In this document: positions 16,722-26,362 of the stretch, piece after piece | Position numbering within the stretch: the first letter of the stretch is position 1 | Layout: each line of letters opens with the position of its first letter | Assembly (NCBI RefSeq): GCF_036621415.1 | Contig: NZ_CP030941.1 | Location: forward strand, 2,168,001-2,232,000 | Length of the DNA: 64,000 nt | From: Nitratireductor thuwali | Lineage (GTDB): Bacteria; Pseudomonadota; Alphaproteobacteria; Rhizobiales; Rhizobiaceae | Direction: 5' to 3' | Notes under the pieces: generated by a model | What the model saw: the letters and a program-made list of their open reading frames with translations, nothing else | Databases searched by the model: none | What the model was told of the DNA's origin: nothing | Made by a program: the position numbers and the translations under genes

Positions 16722-18140
16722 ATGAGCAAAGCGGATATCGGCCTGATCGGCCTTGGCGTGATGGGTGCGAACCTTGCGCTGAACATTGCCGAGAAGGGAT
16801 TTCGCGTCGCCGTCCATAACCGTACGGCAGCCCGCATCGGCGCTTTTTTGGGCGAAGCAGGCGCGCTTGGCGAGAACATCATCGGCTGCCAGACGGCGGA
16901 AGCGCTGGTCGAGGCGATCGAGCGTCCCCGCCCCATCATCCTCATGGTCCAGGCGGGCGAGGCTGTCGATGCTCAGATCGAGGCGCTGAAGCCGCTGCTC
17001 GATCCGGAAGACATCATCATCGACGCCGGCAATGCCAATTTCCGTGACACGCAGCGGCGGATGCGGGCACTGGATGGGCATGGCCCGGCCTTTGTCGGCA
17101 TGGGCGTATCGGGCGGTGAGGAAGGTGCGCGCCACGGGCCGTCTATCATGGTCGGCGGACCGCGGGCCGCCTATGAGCGGATCCAGCCGGTGTTGAACGC
17201 CATCGCCGCCCGCTATGAGGGAGAAGCATGCCAGGCCTGGCTTGGGCCGGAGGGAGCAGGCCACTTTGTCAAAACCATCCACAACGGCATCGAATATGCC
17301 GACATGCAGATGATCGCCGAGATATACGGCTTCCTGCGCGACAGGCACGGCCTGCCGGCGCAGGAGATTGCGGCGATCTTCGCGCGCTGGAACGAAGGGC
17401 GGCTCAATTCCTATCTGATCGAGATCACGGCGGCGGTTCTTTCCGCCGAGGATCCGCATGGCGGGCAGCCTCTCGTGGATGTGATCGTGGACCGGGCAGG
17501 ACAGAAGGGGACCGGGCGCTGGTCCGCCATCGAGGCGCAGACGCTGGGCATCCCCGCCACCGCCATAGAGGCGGCTGTCGCAGCGCGCGGCCTCTCCTCC
17601 ATGAAGGGGGAACGCGAGGCCGCCGAGAAGCTGTTTCCGCGGGAAAATGCCCGGCAAGTGGGGCCGGTCACGCCCGAACTTCTCCACACGCTGGAGCAGG
17701 CGCTGTTGGCTGGAAAGATCGTCGCCTACGCCCAGGGCTTCGCCGTCATGGCCGCCGCCTCGAGGGAATATGGCTGGAGCCTGCCGCTCGACACCGTGGC
17801 GCGCATATGGCGCGCCGGTTGCATCATCAGGTCGCAGTTTCTGGGCGAGATCGCGCAGGCCTTCGAGGCAGCGCCTGAGGTCGATAACCTGCTTGCAACG
17901 CCGGCCTTCGCATCGCTGATGCGGGAAGCGAACGGTCATCTGCGGCAGGCGGTGGCGCTCGGCATTGGTGACGGTATCGGCATGCCGGCTTTGGGCGCTG
18001 CGCTGGCCCATTTCGATATCCTGCGCCGCGGGCGCGGCACGGCCAATCTTATCCAGGCGCAGCGTGACTATTTCGGCGCGCACGGCTTCGACCGCACCGA
18101 TGGGCTGGACATCCATCACGGCGATTGGAGACAGGTATAG
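16722..18140 (+). CDS. gnd: 6-phosphogluconate dehydrogenase, decarboxylating
   Basis: A 472-residue enzyme with GLGVMGANLALNIAEKG (cofactor fold), the HNRT motif consistent with NADP use, the catalytic GPEGAGHFVKTIHNGIEYADMQ block, and the end segment TANLIQAQRDYFGAHGFDR. Length is normal for the family. It oxidises 6-phosphogluconate to ribulose 5-phosphate and CO2 in the pentose phosphate pathway. A ribulose-phosphate 3-epimerase gene that uses the same product lies about 4 kb away. It is 28 bases downstream of the fur-type gene. Confidence 0.95.
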   Translation: MSKADIGLIGLGVMGANLALNIAEKGFRVAVHNRTAARIGAFLGEAGALGENIIGCQTAEALVEAIERPRPIILMVQAGEAVDAQIEALKPLLDPEDIIIDAGNANFRDTQRRMRALDGHGPAFVGMGVSGGEEGARHGPSIMVGGPRAAYERIQPVLNAIAARYEGEACQAWLGPEGAGHFVKTIHNGIEYADMQMIAEIYGFLRDRHGLPAQEIAAIFARWNEGRLNSYLIEITAAVLSAEDPHGGQPLVDVIVDRAGQKGTGRWSAIEAQTLGIPATAIEAAVAARGLSSMKGEREAAEKLFPRENARQVGPVTPELLHTLEQALLAGKIVAYAQGFAVMAAASREYGWSLPLDTVARIWRAGCIIRSQFLGEIAQAFEAAPEVDNLLATPAFASLMREANGHLRQAVALGIGDGIGMPALGAALAHFDILRRGRGTANLIQAQRDYFGAHGFDRTDGLDIHHGDWRQV

Positions 18141-18151
18141 GGATAAAAAAT

Positions 18152-18182
18152 GCCGCCGTGGCGGAGGGGAAGCCACGGCGGC
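18152..18182. terminator. GC-rich stem-loop after gnd
   Basis: Perfect 11-bp stem GCCGCCGTGGC / GCCACGGCGGC with a 9-base loop, starting 11 bases after the gnd stop. There is no T-run on the plus side; the T-run (six T) is on the minus-strand side. It may stop or stabilise gnd mRNA, or act as a terminator for minus-strand transcription. Confidence 0.5.
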
Positions 18183-18442
18183 CTTGGTCAAATGCGCGGC
18201 AGCCCGGAGAGGGGGGTGAGGCTGCCGCCCTTGCCCGGATCAGGCGGGGGACGGGCCTTACCGGGCGTTCGGCTTGAATATTGCCGATAGGTGATATGTT
18301 GTGCGCCAAAACGGCTATTCAAGGGTCGCAAAGTTACAAGTAGGTAACATTGACGTTATCCAGGCTGCGGACGTCAGGAGGCTGATCTCCGCCGGCCATT
18401 CGGCATGGACAGAACGAGCCGGGCGCGCTACCCGTTTTTCCC
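18183..18442. other. gnd-polA intergenic region, two more hairpins and no gene seen
   Basis: With the hairpin at 18152-18182 this makes about 300 bases without a convincing gene. It holds a second perfect 9-bp stem (18196-18204 with 18220-18228) and a third (GCCCGG 18233-18238 with CCGGGC 18261-18266). A weak promoter-like TTGAAT (18274) - N15 - TATGTT (18295) precedes polA. No small ORF with a good ribosome binding site was found. Confidence 0.4.
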
Positions 18443-21391
18443 ATGAAAAAAGGTGATCATCTCTTCCTTGTCGACGGCTCGGGCTACATATTCCGCGCCT
18501 ATCATGCTCTCCCACCGCTCAACCGCAAATCCGATGGTTTGCCTGTGGGCGCCGTGCTGGGCTTCTGCAACATGGTGTGGAAGCTCTTGCGCGACGCGAG
18601 GGATACGGCCGTCGGCGTCACGCCAACTCATTTTGCGGTGATCTTCGACTATTCCTCCAAGACGTTCCGCAACGAGCTTTACCCCGAATACAAGGCCAAC
18701 CGCTCCGAACCGCCGGAAGATCTGGTGCCGCAGTTCGGGCTTATCCGCGAGGCCACCCGTGCCTTCGATCTTCCCTGCATCGAGATGGAAGGCTTCGAGG
18801 CGGACGATCTCATCGCCACCTATGCCAGGCTCGCCGTCGAGGCCGGAGGTGATGCCACCATCATCTCATCCGATAAGGATCTGATGCAGATCGTCGGGCC
18901 CTGCGTCTCCATGTACGATCCCATGAAGGATCGCGAGATCGGCGTGCCCCAGGTCATCGAGAAATGGGGCGTGCTGCCGGAGAAGATGATCGACCTGCAG
19001 GCGTTGACGGGCGATTCCATCGACAACGTTCCGGGCGTGCCAGGCATCGGCCCCAAGACCGCGGCGCAGCTTCTGGAGGAATATGGCGATCTCGACACGC
19101 TCTTGGAGCGCGCAAGCGAGATCAAGCAGACCAAGCGCCGCGAAAACCTGATCGAACACGCCGAGAAGGCGCGGATTTCGCGCGAACTGGTGCGGCTGAA
19201 GAATGACGTGACCGTTGAGCTCGAGCTGGATGCGCTGACGCTCAATCCGCCAGACGGGCCGAAGCTGGTCGCCTTTTTGAAGGCAATGGAGTTCACCACG
19301 CTGACAAGGCGCGTCGCCGAGGCAACAGGTGCCGACGCTGCGGCAATCGAGCCGGCAATCCTGGAGGTCGCCGAAAGCGCGGCCGCGCATGGGCCGGATT
19401 TGACGGTGCCTTCCTCGGGCACCGAGGAGCCCGGCGCTGAAGGCGAAGTGGCGCCCGAGCGCACGGATGGGGCAAGAACGCCGCGCAGCCTGGCCAACAA
19501 GTTGGCCGAGGAGGCCGCCGGCGATCCCATGGACCGCACCGGCTATCAGTGCATCCGCGACTTGGCGACGCTGGAGGACTGGGTGGCCGAGGCGCGTGAA
19601 GCCGGGCTGCTGGCGTTCGACACCGAGACCACGTCGCTCGATCCGATGCAGGCAGAGTTGTGCGGCTTCTCCCTGGCAACCGCGCCCGGCCGTGCCGCCT
19701 ATGTGCCCCTGTCGCACAAGAACGGTTCTGGCGACCTCCTGGGTGGCGGGCCGATCGACGGCCAGATTCCCGTCGGCCAGGCGCTCGCTGCTCTCAAGCC
19801 GCTGCTGGAGGATCCGGCGGTGCTGAAGATCGGCCAGAACATGAAGTACGATTGGCTGCTGCTTTACCGGCAAGGCATCGACATCACCCCCTATGACGAC
19901 ACGATGCTCATCTCCTATGTGCTGGAGGCCGGCGGCGGTCACGCCAATGGTGGGCACGGCATGGATTCCCTGTCTGAACGATGGCTGGGCCACCTGCCGA
20001 TCGCCTATAAGGAGCTGACCGGTTCGGGCCGCAGCCAGGTCACCTTCGACATGATCGACCTGGAGCGCGCCACGACCTATGCGGCCGAGGACGCCGACAT
20101 CACATTGCGCCTGTGGCGCGTTCTCAAGCCGCGGCTCGTCGCCGACGGGTTGGTGTCCGTCTATGAGCGACTCGAGCGGCCGATGATCTCGGTGATCGGC
20201 CGCATGGAGCATCGCGGCATCCAGGTGGACCGTCAGATCCTGTCGCGCATGTCGGGCGACTTCGCCCAGACGGCAGCCAGCATGGAAGACGAGATCTACC
20301 GGCTCGCCGGCGAACGCTTCACCATCGGTTCGCCCAAGCAACTGGGCGAAATCCTGTTCGGCAAGATGGGCCTGCCCGGAGGCGCGAAGACGAAATCGGG
20401 CCAATGGTCGACCTCGGCGCAGGTGCTTGAAGAACTGGCGGCTGCAGGCCACGAGCTGGCCCGCAAGATCGTCGACTGGCGGCAGGTCACCAAGCTCAAA
20501 TCGACCTACACCGATGCGCTGCCAGGCTATATCCACCCGGAGACCAAGCGCGTCCACACCTCCTATTCGCTGGCCTCCACGACAACCGGCCGCCTTTCCT
20601 CGTCCGAGCCGAACCTGCAGAACATTCCCGTGCGCACGCCAGAGGGACGCAAGATACGCACGGCCTTCGTCGCGCCGGAGGGTCGCAAGCTGATCTCGGC
20701 GGACTACAGCCAGATCGAGCTTCGTGTGCTGGCCCACGTTGCCGATATTCCGCAGTTGAAGCAGGCCTTCGCTGAAGGCCTCGACATTCACGCCATGACG
20801 GCGTCGGAAATGTTCGGTGTGCCGGTGGAAGGGATGCCGGGCGAGGTGCGAAGGCGGGCTAAGGCCATCAATTTCGGCATCATCTACGGCATTTCCGCCT
20901 TCGGGCTGGCCAACCAGCTTGCCATTCCGCGCGAGGAGGCGGGCGCCTATATCAAGCGCTATTTCGAGCGTTTCCCCGGCATCAAGGATTATATGGACGC
21001 GACCAAGGCCTTCGCGCGCGAGCGGGGCTATGTCGAGACGATCTTCGGGCGGCGGGCGCACTACCCCGAGATCCGCTCGTCGAATCCGTCGGTACGCGCC
21101 TTCAACGAGCGGGCGGCGATCAACGCGCCGATCCAGGGCTCGGCCGCCGACATTATCCGGCGCGCCATGATCCGCATGGACGCCGCGCTCCATGGCGCCG
21201 GCCTCGACGACGTGCAGATGCTGCTGCAGGTGCATGACGAGCTGGTCTTCGAGGCACCGGACGAAAGCGTCGACAAGGCCATCCCGGTAATCCGGCAAGT
21301 GATGGAAAGCGCTGCCTTCCCGGCGCGCGCCCTCTCGGTGCCGCTCAAGGTCGACGCCCGGGCGGCGAGCAACTGGGAAGAGGCGCACTAG
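18443..21391 (+). CDS. polA: DNA polymerase I
   Basis: A 982-residue three-domain polymerase. Residues 1 to about 290 are the 5'-3' exonuclease (FLVDGSGYIFRAYHALPPL, DNVPGVPGIGPKTA). A variable linker (about 290-370) follows. The 3'-5' exonuclease begins with an intact DTETTSLD and so should proofread. The polymerase domain has DYSQIELRVLAH (motif A), RRRAKAINFGIIYGIS (motif B) and QVHDELVFE (motif C). It replaces Okazaki primers and fills repair gaps. Length is longer than E. coli Pol I, as is usual in alphaproteobacteria. Confidence 0.96.
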   Translation: MKKGDHLFLVDGSGYIFRAYHALPPLNRKSDGLPVGAVLGFCNMVWKLLRDARDTAVGVTPTHFAVIFDYSSKTFRNELYPEYKANRSEPPEDLVPQFGLIREATRAFDLPCIEMEGFEADDLIATYARLAVEAGGDATIISSDKDLMQIVGPCVSMYDPMKDREIGVPQVIEKWGVLPEKMIDLQALTGDSIDNVPGVPGIGPKTAAQLLEEYGDLDTLLERASEIKQTKRRENLIEHAEKARISRELVRLKNDVTVELELDALTLNPPDGPKLVAFLKAMEFTTLTRRVAEATGADAAAIEPAILEVAESAAAHGPDLTVPSSGTEEPGAEGEVAPERTDGARTPRSLANKLAEEAAGDPMDRTGYQCIRDLATLEDWVAEAREAGLLAFDTETTSLDPMQAELCGFSLATAPGRAAYVPLSHKNGSGDLLGGGPIDGQIPVGQALAALKPLLEDPAVLKIGQNMKYDWLLLYRQGIDITPYDDTMLISYVLEAGGGHANGGHGMDSLSERWLGHLPIAYKELTGSGRSQVTFDMIDLERATTYAAEDADITLRLWRVLKPRLVADGLVSVYERLERPMISVIGRMEHRGIQVDRQILSRMSGDFAQTAASMEDEIYRLAGERFTIGSPKQLGEILFGKMGLPGGAKTKSGQWSTSAQVLEELAAAGHELARKIVDWRQVTKLKSTYTDALPGYIHPETKRVHTSYSLASTTTGRLSSSEPNLQNIPVRTPEGRKIRTAFVAPEGRKLISADYSQIELRVLAHVADIPQLKQAFAEGLDIHAMTASEMFGVPVEGMPGEVRRRAKAINFGIIYGISAFGLANQLAIPREEAGAYIKRYFERFPGIKDYMDATKAFARERGYVETIFGRRAHYPEIRSSNPSVRAFNERAAINAPIQGSAADIIRRAMIRMDAALHGAGLDDVQMLLQVHDELVFEAPDESVDKAIPVIRQVMESAAFPARALSVPLKVDARAASNWEEAH

Positions 21392-21417
21392 CACCTGTGG
21401 AATGTGACGTGCCGAAC

Positions 21418-21435
21418 CCGGTTCGAAGGAACCGG
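21418..21435. other. hairpin downstream of polA
   Basis: CCGGTTC GAAG GAACCGG, a perfect 7-bp stem with a 4-base loop, 27 bases after the polA stop. It has no T-run, so it is not a classical terminator. Confidence 0.35.
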
Positions 21436-21513
21436 ATGAATTGAATGATCCGCTAAAGCAGCCCTTAATCAGCTTGGACTAGCGTCGGTGCATCGAATGT
21501 TGGAGGAAATGCG

Positions 21514-22023
21514 ATGAAACGAACGCGACATATAGGTTTGACGGTGTTTGCGGCAGGGGCGCTCATGTTCGGCGTGCTGCATGGAGGTGAAGGCGTGGGC
21601 TTCGCTTCTTCCGCGCACGCTCAGGCGGGTGGACAAGGTGGTTCCGGCGGCGGTGGTGGTGGCGGCCGCGATGGTGCGGGAGAAGGGCCGGGCGCCGGCT
21701 CGAGCAACGCATCCGACCGGTCGGGCGGGTCGGGCGGGTCGGGCGCCGGTTCAAGCAGCGCATCCGAGAGCAACCAGTCGGGCGGGTCGGGCGCCAGCTC
21801 GAGCAGCGCATCCGAGAGCAACGGGTCGGGCGGGGCGGACGCTCCGGGCATGGCCACTTCAGCGGCGGCCCGCAATCCCGACACGCGGGGCGTGGAGAAG
21901 GCATTGAGCGTGGTGGAAACGACGCCGGCCACCGAGAGCGAGGCGCCCCAAACGCTTGCCGAGGCCCTTTCGCGCTGGTTGTCGCGCGGCGAGGGCGGCG
22001 AGGAAGAAGAGGCGGTCCAGTAG
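21514..22023 (+). CDS. secreted Ser/Gly/Ala-rich repeat protein, function unknown
   Basis: A 169-residue protein with a clear signal peptide (MKRTRHIGLTVFAAGALMFG to about AHA-Q). It continues with a Gly-rich run (GGQGGSGGGGGGGRDG) and three imperfect 16-17-residue repeats of the form AGSSSASESNQSGGSG (residues about 60-108), then an acidic end. The mature part is low-complexity and probably disordered. The ribosome binding site GGAGGAAA precedes the ATG. The stop codon is supplied by the first bases of a palindromic repeat. No family is recognised. Confidence 0.6.
   Translation: MKRTRHIGLTVFAAGALMFGVLHGGEGVGFASSAHAQAGGQGGSGGGGGGGRDGAGEGPGAGSSNASDRSGGSGGSGAGSSSASESNQSGGSGASSSSASESNGSGGADAPGMATSAAARNPDTRGVEKALSVVETTPATESEAPQTLAEALSRWLSRGEGGEEEEAVQ
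21692..21838 (+). repeat. three-copy tandem repeat (51+48+48 bp) in coding sequence
   Basis: Three direct units starting at 21692, 21743 and 21791, each beginning GCGCC[G/A]G[C/T]TC and containing GCATCCGA. Units 2 and 3 are nearly identical. Repeat number is likely to vary among strains by slippage (inference). Confidence 0.85.
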
Positions 22024-22115
22024 AGCAATTCCAGTGGAAGCCGATTCTCCGTCCGGAACTGCTCTATCTCTTTGTTTTTCCGCATTTATACGGACGTCAG
22101 GTGGCTCCACCTGAC
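22022..22115. repeat. composite rhizobial palindromic repeat (family B)
   Basis: GAGCAATTCC (22023-22032) pairs with GGAACTGCTC (22055-22064) with one mismatch, and a second palindrome GTCAGGTGG CT CCACCTGAC lies at 22096-22115. Its first bases form the TAG stop of the preceding gene. Related partial copies are at 38481-38523 and 55823-55868. Confidence 0.7.
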
Positions 22116-22243
22116 TGCAGAATACTATAAATCAAGTAGCTGGATCAGCTCGGCGTTTCCATGAAACGGTGAACTGGTCCAGCCACTCCTCCGGGTTCAC
22201 CTTCGCCTCGCGGGCCGTGCCAGGCCGGCGTCGACTGCCGACG

Positions 22244-22912
22244 TCAGCCGCCTGCGGATTTCCTGATGGCCGCGATGTTATCACGGTAGTCGGCTTCGCC
22301 CGCGCCTCTGAAGACGGCCGAGCCCGCCACCAGCACATTGGCGCCCGCCTTCACCACCGCGCTTGCCGTTTCCGGTGTAACGCCGCCATCGATCTCGATA
22401 TCGATGGGGCGATGGCCGATCATCGCCCTCACACGTTTGATCTTGTCGATCACCGAGGGGATGAAGGCCTGCCCGCCGAAGCCGGGATTGACCGTCATGA
22501 GAAGCACCAGATCGACCTCGTCGAGCACATACTCGATGACGTTTTCCGGTGTCGAGGGATTGAGCGAGACACCCGCCTTCTTGCCCAGCCGGCGAATGGT
22601 CTGCAGCGACCGGTGCAGATGCGGGCCGGCTTCCGCATGGACGGTGATGACGTCGCAGCCCGCCTCTGCGAAGGCCTCCAGATAGGGATCGGCCGGGGTG
22701 ATCATCAAATGGCAGTCGAACACCTTGTCCGTACGGTCGCGGATGGCCTTGATGATCGGCGGCCCGAAGGTGATGTTGGGCACGAAATGCCCGTCCATGA
22801 CGTCGAGATGAATCCAGTCCGCGCCCGCCTTGGCGACAGCCGCGACCTCCTCGCCGAGGCGCGAGAAGTCGGATGCGAGAATGGAAGGGGCGATCAGGGT
22901 GGGGCGGGTCAT
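22244..22912 (-). CDS. rpe: ribulose-phosphate 3-epimerase
   Basis: A 222-residue TIM-barrel epimerase: [33 protein letters not shown] (metal-binding His and Asp), [13 protein letters not shown] (second metal site region), and [11 protein letters not shown]. It interconverts ribulose 5-phosphate and xylulose 5-phosphate. It lies between the repeat-protein gene and hutC and is transcribed on the minus strand, alone as far as can be seen. Confidence 0.95.
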   Translation of the reverse strand: MTRPTLIAPSILASDFSRLGEEVAAVAKAGADWIHLDVMDGHFVPNITFGPPIIKAIRDRTDKVFDCHLMITPADPYLEAFAEAGCDVITVHAEAGPHLHRSLQTIRRLGKKAGVSLNPSTPENVIEYVLDEVDLVLLMTVNPGFGGQAFIPSVIDKIKRVRAMIGHRPIDIEIDGGVTPETASAVVKAGANVLVAGSAVFRGAGEADYRDNIAAIRKSAGG

Positions 22913-23021
22913 GCGCTGGTTCCGGACACGGCTGCGATTGCCCTGCCCCTACAGCATTTTGCTGCACAGTGGAATTGCCTGCGGCTCGAAAGCTTCCCCG
23001 CTCCTGCGAGCGATGGCGGCA

Positions 23022-23711
23022 TTACATGCGAGAGATCATGCGGTGGCTCGCCGGATGCGTCATGCGCACCAGCGTGATCGGCCGGTCGTGCAGCCAGGTG
23101 ATGCGTTCTCCGACGAAGACCGGATCGCCTTCCCGCAGATCGAGAAGCGCGGCCTCCTGCCGGTTGGCCGCGGCGGCCAGGAAGGTAAACTCCGCATCGG
23201 TGAAGGGCGAATTGCGCACCAGCCATTCATTCGGGCTGGTCTCGCCGAAATCCGCCTCGCGCGCCGAAGGCACGGCGCCCATATTGATCCAGCGGTCCTC
23301 TAGCTGATAGGCGCTCCCGTCCGAAAGATGCAGACAGCGCACATGCAGAAGCGATGCCGCAGCGGTCAGGTTCAGGCGCTTGTGAACGGCCTCCGGGGCA
23401 GGTTCTTCCTCCGCGTCCAGCAGGCGATAGCGGTACTCGCCGCCCTTGGCCTCGATTTCCTGGCGCACCAGCGGGATGACGAAACGCGCCTCTCGCACGG
23501 GATGCAGGGCGACACGTGTTCCGGCCTTGCGCTTGCGTTCGATGAGGCCGGAACGGGCAAGCTCCTGCAAGGCCCGATTGACCGTGGCGCGCGCCGCGCC
23601 GAACTCGCGCGCCAGTTCTTCCTCGCCCGGAATCAGCGCGCCCGGCGCCCAGGCGCGCTCGGCAATGCGGCGGGCCATCTCGTCGCGAATGGCGCGGAAG
23701 GAGGCGCGCAT
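23022..23711 (-). CDS. hutC: histidine utilisation repressor (GntR/HutC family)
   Basis: A 229-residue regulator: N-terminal GntR winged helix ([27 protein letters not shown]) and a C-terminal UTRA ligand domain ([10 protein letters not shown]). HutC proteins repress hut genes and are released by urocanate. The gene starts 2 bases after hutF stops and so belongs to the hutF-hutC operon. The likely operator is the TGTATATACA palindrome at 25103-25112. Confidence 0.9.
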   Translation of the reverse strand: MRASFRAIRDEMARRIAERAWAPGALIPGEEELAREFGAARATVNRALQELARSGLIERKRKAGTRVALHPVREARFVIPLVRQEIEAKGGEYRYRLLDAEEEPAPEAVHKRLNLTAAASLLHVRCLHLSDGSAYQLEDRWINMGAVPSAREADFGETSPNEWLVRNSPFTDAEFTFLAAAANRQEAALLDLREGDPVFVGERITWLHDRPITLVRMTHPASHRMISRM

Positions 23712-23713
23712 GG

Positions 23714-25078
23714 TCAGATCTGTCCCATGAGGCGCTTCATCGCGGCAAAATAGCGCCCGGCGATGGCCTCGCGCGCAACATGCCGTCCGCCCTTCACGCG
23801 ATGGCGACCGGCCGACCAGAGATCGGTCACCGCATCGTTGGAGCCGGTGAAGAGCCAGCCGTCGAGACGGCCGTCATCCTCCTCAAAGCCGGCAAAGGAC
23901 TTGGGATCGATGGCCACCAGGTCCGCCCAGTTTCCGACGTCCAGGGAGCCGGTCCGCCTGCCGAGCGCCCGCGCGCCGCCGCCGAGCGCCGCGTGATAGA
24001 GCGCGCGGCCGCTCGACGCGCCATGATCGGCCAGCACGACGCGGGCGCGGTCGCGCAGGCGCTGCGAATATTCGAGCTGCCGCAATTCCTCGGCAACCGA
24101 GATGCGGATATTGGAATCGGTCCCGACGCCGAGACGTCCTCCGGCAGCCCTATATTCCGGCCCGTTGAAGATGCCGTCGCCGAGATTGGCCTCGGTAACA
24201 GGACAAAGCCCGGCAACGGCGCCGGAACGGGCGAGCATATCCGTCTCCTGGCGGGTCATGTGGGTGGCGTGGATCAGGCACCAGCGCTCATCGATCGCGC
24301 ATGTGTCGAACAGCCACTCCACCGGCCGCCTACCATAGGTGCGTTCCACCTCCTCGATTTCCGGCTCCTGCTCGGCAATGTGCATGTGGATTGGCCGGCC
24401 CGGCAGAAGGCCGCTCACCGCCTTCAGCTCTTCCGGCTGCACGGCGCGGATCGAATGCGGCGCGACGCCCAGGCCTGCATCCGGCGGCAGGGCGCTGACA
24501 TGACGTTGGGCACTGGCCAGCAGGCTCTCGAAGGCAGGCAAGTCATTGCCGAAACGCTGCTGTCCCCCGGCAAGCGGCCGCCTGTCGACGCCGCCGTAGC
24601 GGTAGAGAACCGGAAGCAGCGTCAGGCCAATGCCCGTCTCCTGCGCCGCCGCGCAAATGCGGCCCGCGAGCGCGCCGATGTCGTCATAGGCTGTGCCGCC
24701 CGGCTGATGGTGGACATAGTGAAACTCGGCGCAGGCCGCGAACCCGGCCTCCTGCATCTCCATGAAGGCGAAGGCGGCGATGGCTTCGATATCGTCCGGG
24801 GTGAGCAGGTCGAGAAACCGATACATGATCTCGCGCCACGTCCAGAAACTGTCGCGGCCTTCGGGCCCGCGCCGCTCGGCAAGACCAGCCATGGCGCGCT
24901 GGAACGTATGGCTGTGCAGGTTCGAGACCGCGGGAAGAAGAACGGGAACGCGATAGGCGCCCTCCTCCCGGCTGCCGATCTCGACCGACGCTATGCGCCC
25001 CGCCTCGTCGATGCGCAGCAGAACAGCCCGCCGCCAGCCCTCGGCGGTCAGCGCGGCGTCGGCGAATATGGTCTGCAT
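23714..25078 (-). CDS. hutF: formimidoylglutamate deiminase
   Basis: A 454-residue amidohydrolase with the N-terminal metal motif [19 protein letters not shown] and later HAEQ-like [14 protein letters not shown] and GTDSN elements. HutF turns N-formimino-L-glutamate into N-formyl-L-glutamate and ammonia, the five-step variant of histidine breakdown found in pseudomonads and rhizobia. The presence of hutG downstream on the other strand supports this. It diverges from hutI across 75 bases. Confidence 0.93.
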   Translation of the reverse strand: MQTIFADAALTAEGWRRAVLLRIDEAGRIASVEIGSREEGAYRVPVLLPAVSNLHSHTFQRAMAGLAERRGPEGRDSFWTWREIMYRFLDLLTPDDIEAIAAFAFMEMQEAGFAACAEFHYVHHQPGGTAYDDIGALAGRICAAAQETGIGLTLLPVLYRYGGVDRRPLAGGQQRFGNDLPAFESLLASAQRHVSALPPDAGLGVAPHSIRAVQPEELKAVSGLLPGRPIHMHIAEQEPEIEEVERTYGRRPVEWLFDTCAIDERWCLIHATHMTRQETDMLARSGAVAGLCPVTEANLGDGIFNGPEYRAAGGRLGVGTDSNIRISVAEELRQLEYSQRLRDRARVVLADHGASSGRALYHAALGGGARALGRRTGSLDVGNWADLVAIDPKSFAGFEEDDGRLDGWLFTGSNDAVTDLWSAGRHRVKGGRHVAREAIAGRYFAAMKRLMGQI

Positions 25079-25091
25079 GCTGAAATCCCCG

Positions 25092-25118
25092 TTGACTTAT
25101 TTTGTATATACATAATAG
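25092..25118 (+). promoter_or_regulatory. candidate hutI promoter overlapping HutC operator
   Basis: A -35-like TTGACT at 25092-25097 and an AT-rich -10 region around TAATAG (25113-25118) flank the perfect palindrome TGTATATACA (25103-25112). The palindrome matches the reported HutC operator core. It is centred between divergent hutF and hutI, so one repressor site could control both. Confidence 0.65.
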
Positions 25119-25153
25119 CATCAAGTCGAGACAAGAACAGGGCTTTAGCAGCG

Positions 25154-26362
25154 ATGGCGCGTCAAATCATTACCGGCATCCGCCTCGCGGCCATGACGGC
25201 CGGCGGCGTGCCCTACGGGCTGGTTGAGGACGCTGCGGTCGCCGTAGAGGATGGGCGCATCGCCTTTGCTGGTGAGCGGGCGGCGCTTCCGCAAGGCTGG
25301 TCGGACGCGCCGGGGCAGGACTTCGGCGGCCGGCTGGCGACGCCGGCATTTGTCGACTGCCATACCCACATCGTCCATGGCGGCCATCGCGCGCGCGAAT
25401 TCGAGATGCGGCTGCAAGGCGCGAGCTATGAGGAGGTAGCGCGCGCCGGCGGCGGCATCGTTTCCACCGTATCGGCAACGCGGGAGTTGAGCGAGGACGC
25501 GCTTGTCGCCGGCGCGCTGCCCCGGCTCGACGCCCTCATCGCCGAGGGAGTCGCAACGGTGGAAATCAAATCCGGCTACGGACTGACGGTCGCGGATGAA
25601 TTGAAGATGCTGCGCGCGGCGCGCCGGCTGGGGCTGTTGCGGCCGGTGCGCGTGAAGACCACCTATCTGGCCGCCCATGCCCTGCCGCCCGAATACAAGG
25701 GCCAGGCGAACGCCTATATCGACGATGTGGTGCTGCCCGGCATGGACGCGGCGCACGAGGAAGGCCTGGTCGACGCGGTGGATGGCTTTTGCGAGGGCAT
25801 TGCCTTCTCGCCCGACGAGATGGCCCGCGTCTTCGACCACGCGGACAAGCTCGGCCTTCCTGTTAAGCTGCATGCCGAGCAGCTTTCAAATCTCGGCGGA
25901 GCCCGGCTGGCCGCCTCCCATGGCGCGCTTTCGGCGGACCATCTGGAGTATCTGGACGAGGACGGGGTAGCGGCCATGGCGCGTGCGGGCAGTGTTGCCG
26001 TGCTCCTGCCGGGCGCCTTCTACACGCTGCGCGAGACGCAACTGCCTCCGGTGGATGCATTGCGCAGAGCCGGCGTGCCCATCGCCGTCGCCACCGATTG
26101 CAATCCCGGCTCCTCGCCGCTCGCTTCGCTTCTCCTGACCCTCAACATGGCCTGCACCCTGTTCCGCCTGACGCCGGAGGAGGCGCTTGCGGGCGCAACG
26201 CGCGAGGCTGCACGGGCCCTCGGGCTTGCCGGCGAGATCGGCACCATAGAGCCGGGCAAGCGCGCCGAGCTAGCCATCTGGGACGTCGAGCATCCGGCCG
26301 AACTCGCCTACCGCATCGGCTTCAACCCGCTCCATCGCCGCATCGTCGGAGACGCCGCATGA
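25154..26362 (+). CDS. hutI: imidazolonepropionase
   Basis: A 402-residue amidohydrolase: [20 protein letters not shown] (metal ligands and substrate binding), KLHAEQLSN, and the Asp in ATDCNPGSS. It opens the imidazolone ring to formiminoglutamate. The reading frame continues far upstream through the antisense of hutF, but the ATG at 25154 is chosen because it lies just after the operator and gives the family length. Confidence 0.95.
   Translation: MARQIITGIRLAAMTAGGVPYGLVEDAAVAVEDGRIAFAGERAALPQGWSDAPGQDFGGRLATPAFVDCHTHIVHGGHRAREFEMRLQGASYEEVARAGGGIVSTVSATRELSEDALVAGALPRLDALIAEGVATVEIKSGYGLTVADELKMLRAARRLGLLRPVRVKTTYLAAHALPPEYKGQANAYIDDVVLPGMDAAHEEGLVDAVDGFCEGIAFSPDEMARVFDHADKLGLPVKLHAEQLSNLGGARLAASHGALSADHLEYLDEDGVAAMARAGSVAVLLPGAFYTLRETQLPPVDALRRAGVPIAVATDCNPGSSPLASLLLTLNMACTLFRLTPEEALAGATREAARALGLAGEIGTIEPGKRAELAIWDVEHPAELAYRIGFNPLHRRIVGDAA

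Noticed and set aside
18866-21394. 842-codon open frame on the minus strand opposite polA
   Set aside because: It mirrors the polA codons in a high-GC genome, has no recognisable domain, and polA is certain on the other strand.
21692-21838. Tandem repeats as a CRISPR array
   Set aside because: The units are adjacent without unique spacers and are in frame in a coding sequence.
22132-22338. Minus-strand frame resembling a transposase remnant (WLDQFTVSWKRRA)
   Set aside because: It overlaps the end of rpe and a repeat, has no start signal, and no transposase motif could be confirmed.
23780-25153. Long upstream extension of the hutI frame
   Set aside because: It is antisense to hutF and would give an 860-residue protein; the promoter and operator lie inside it.
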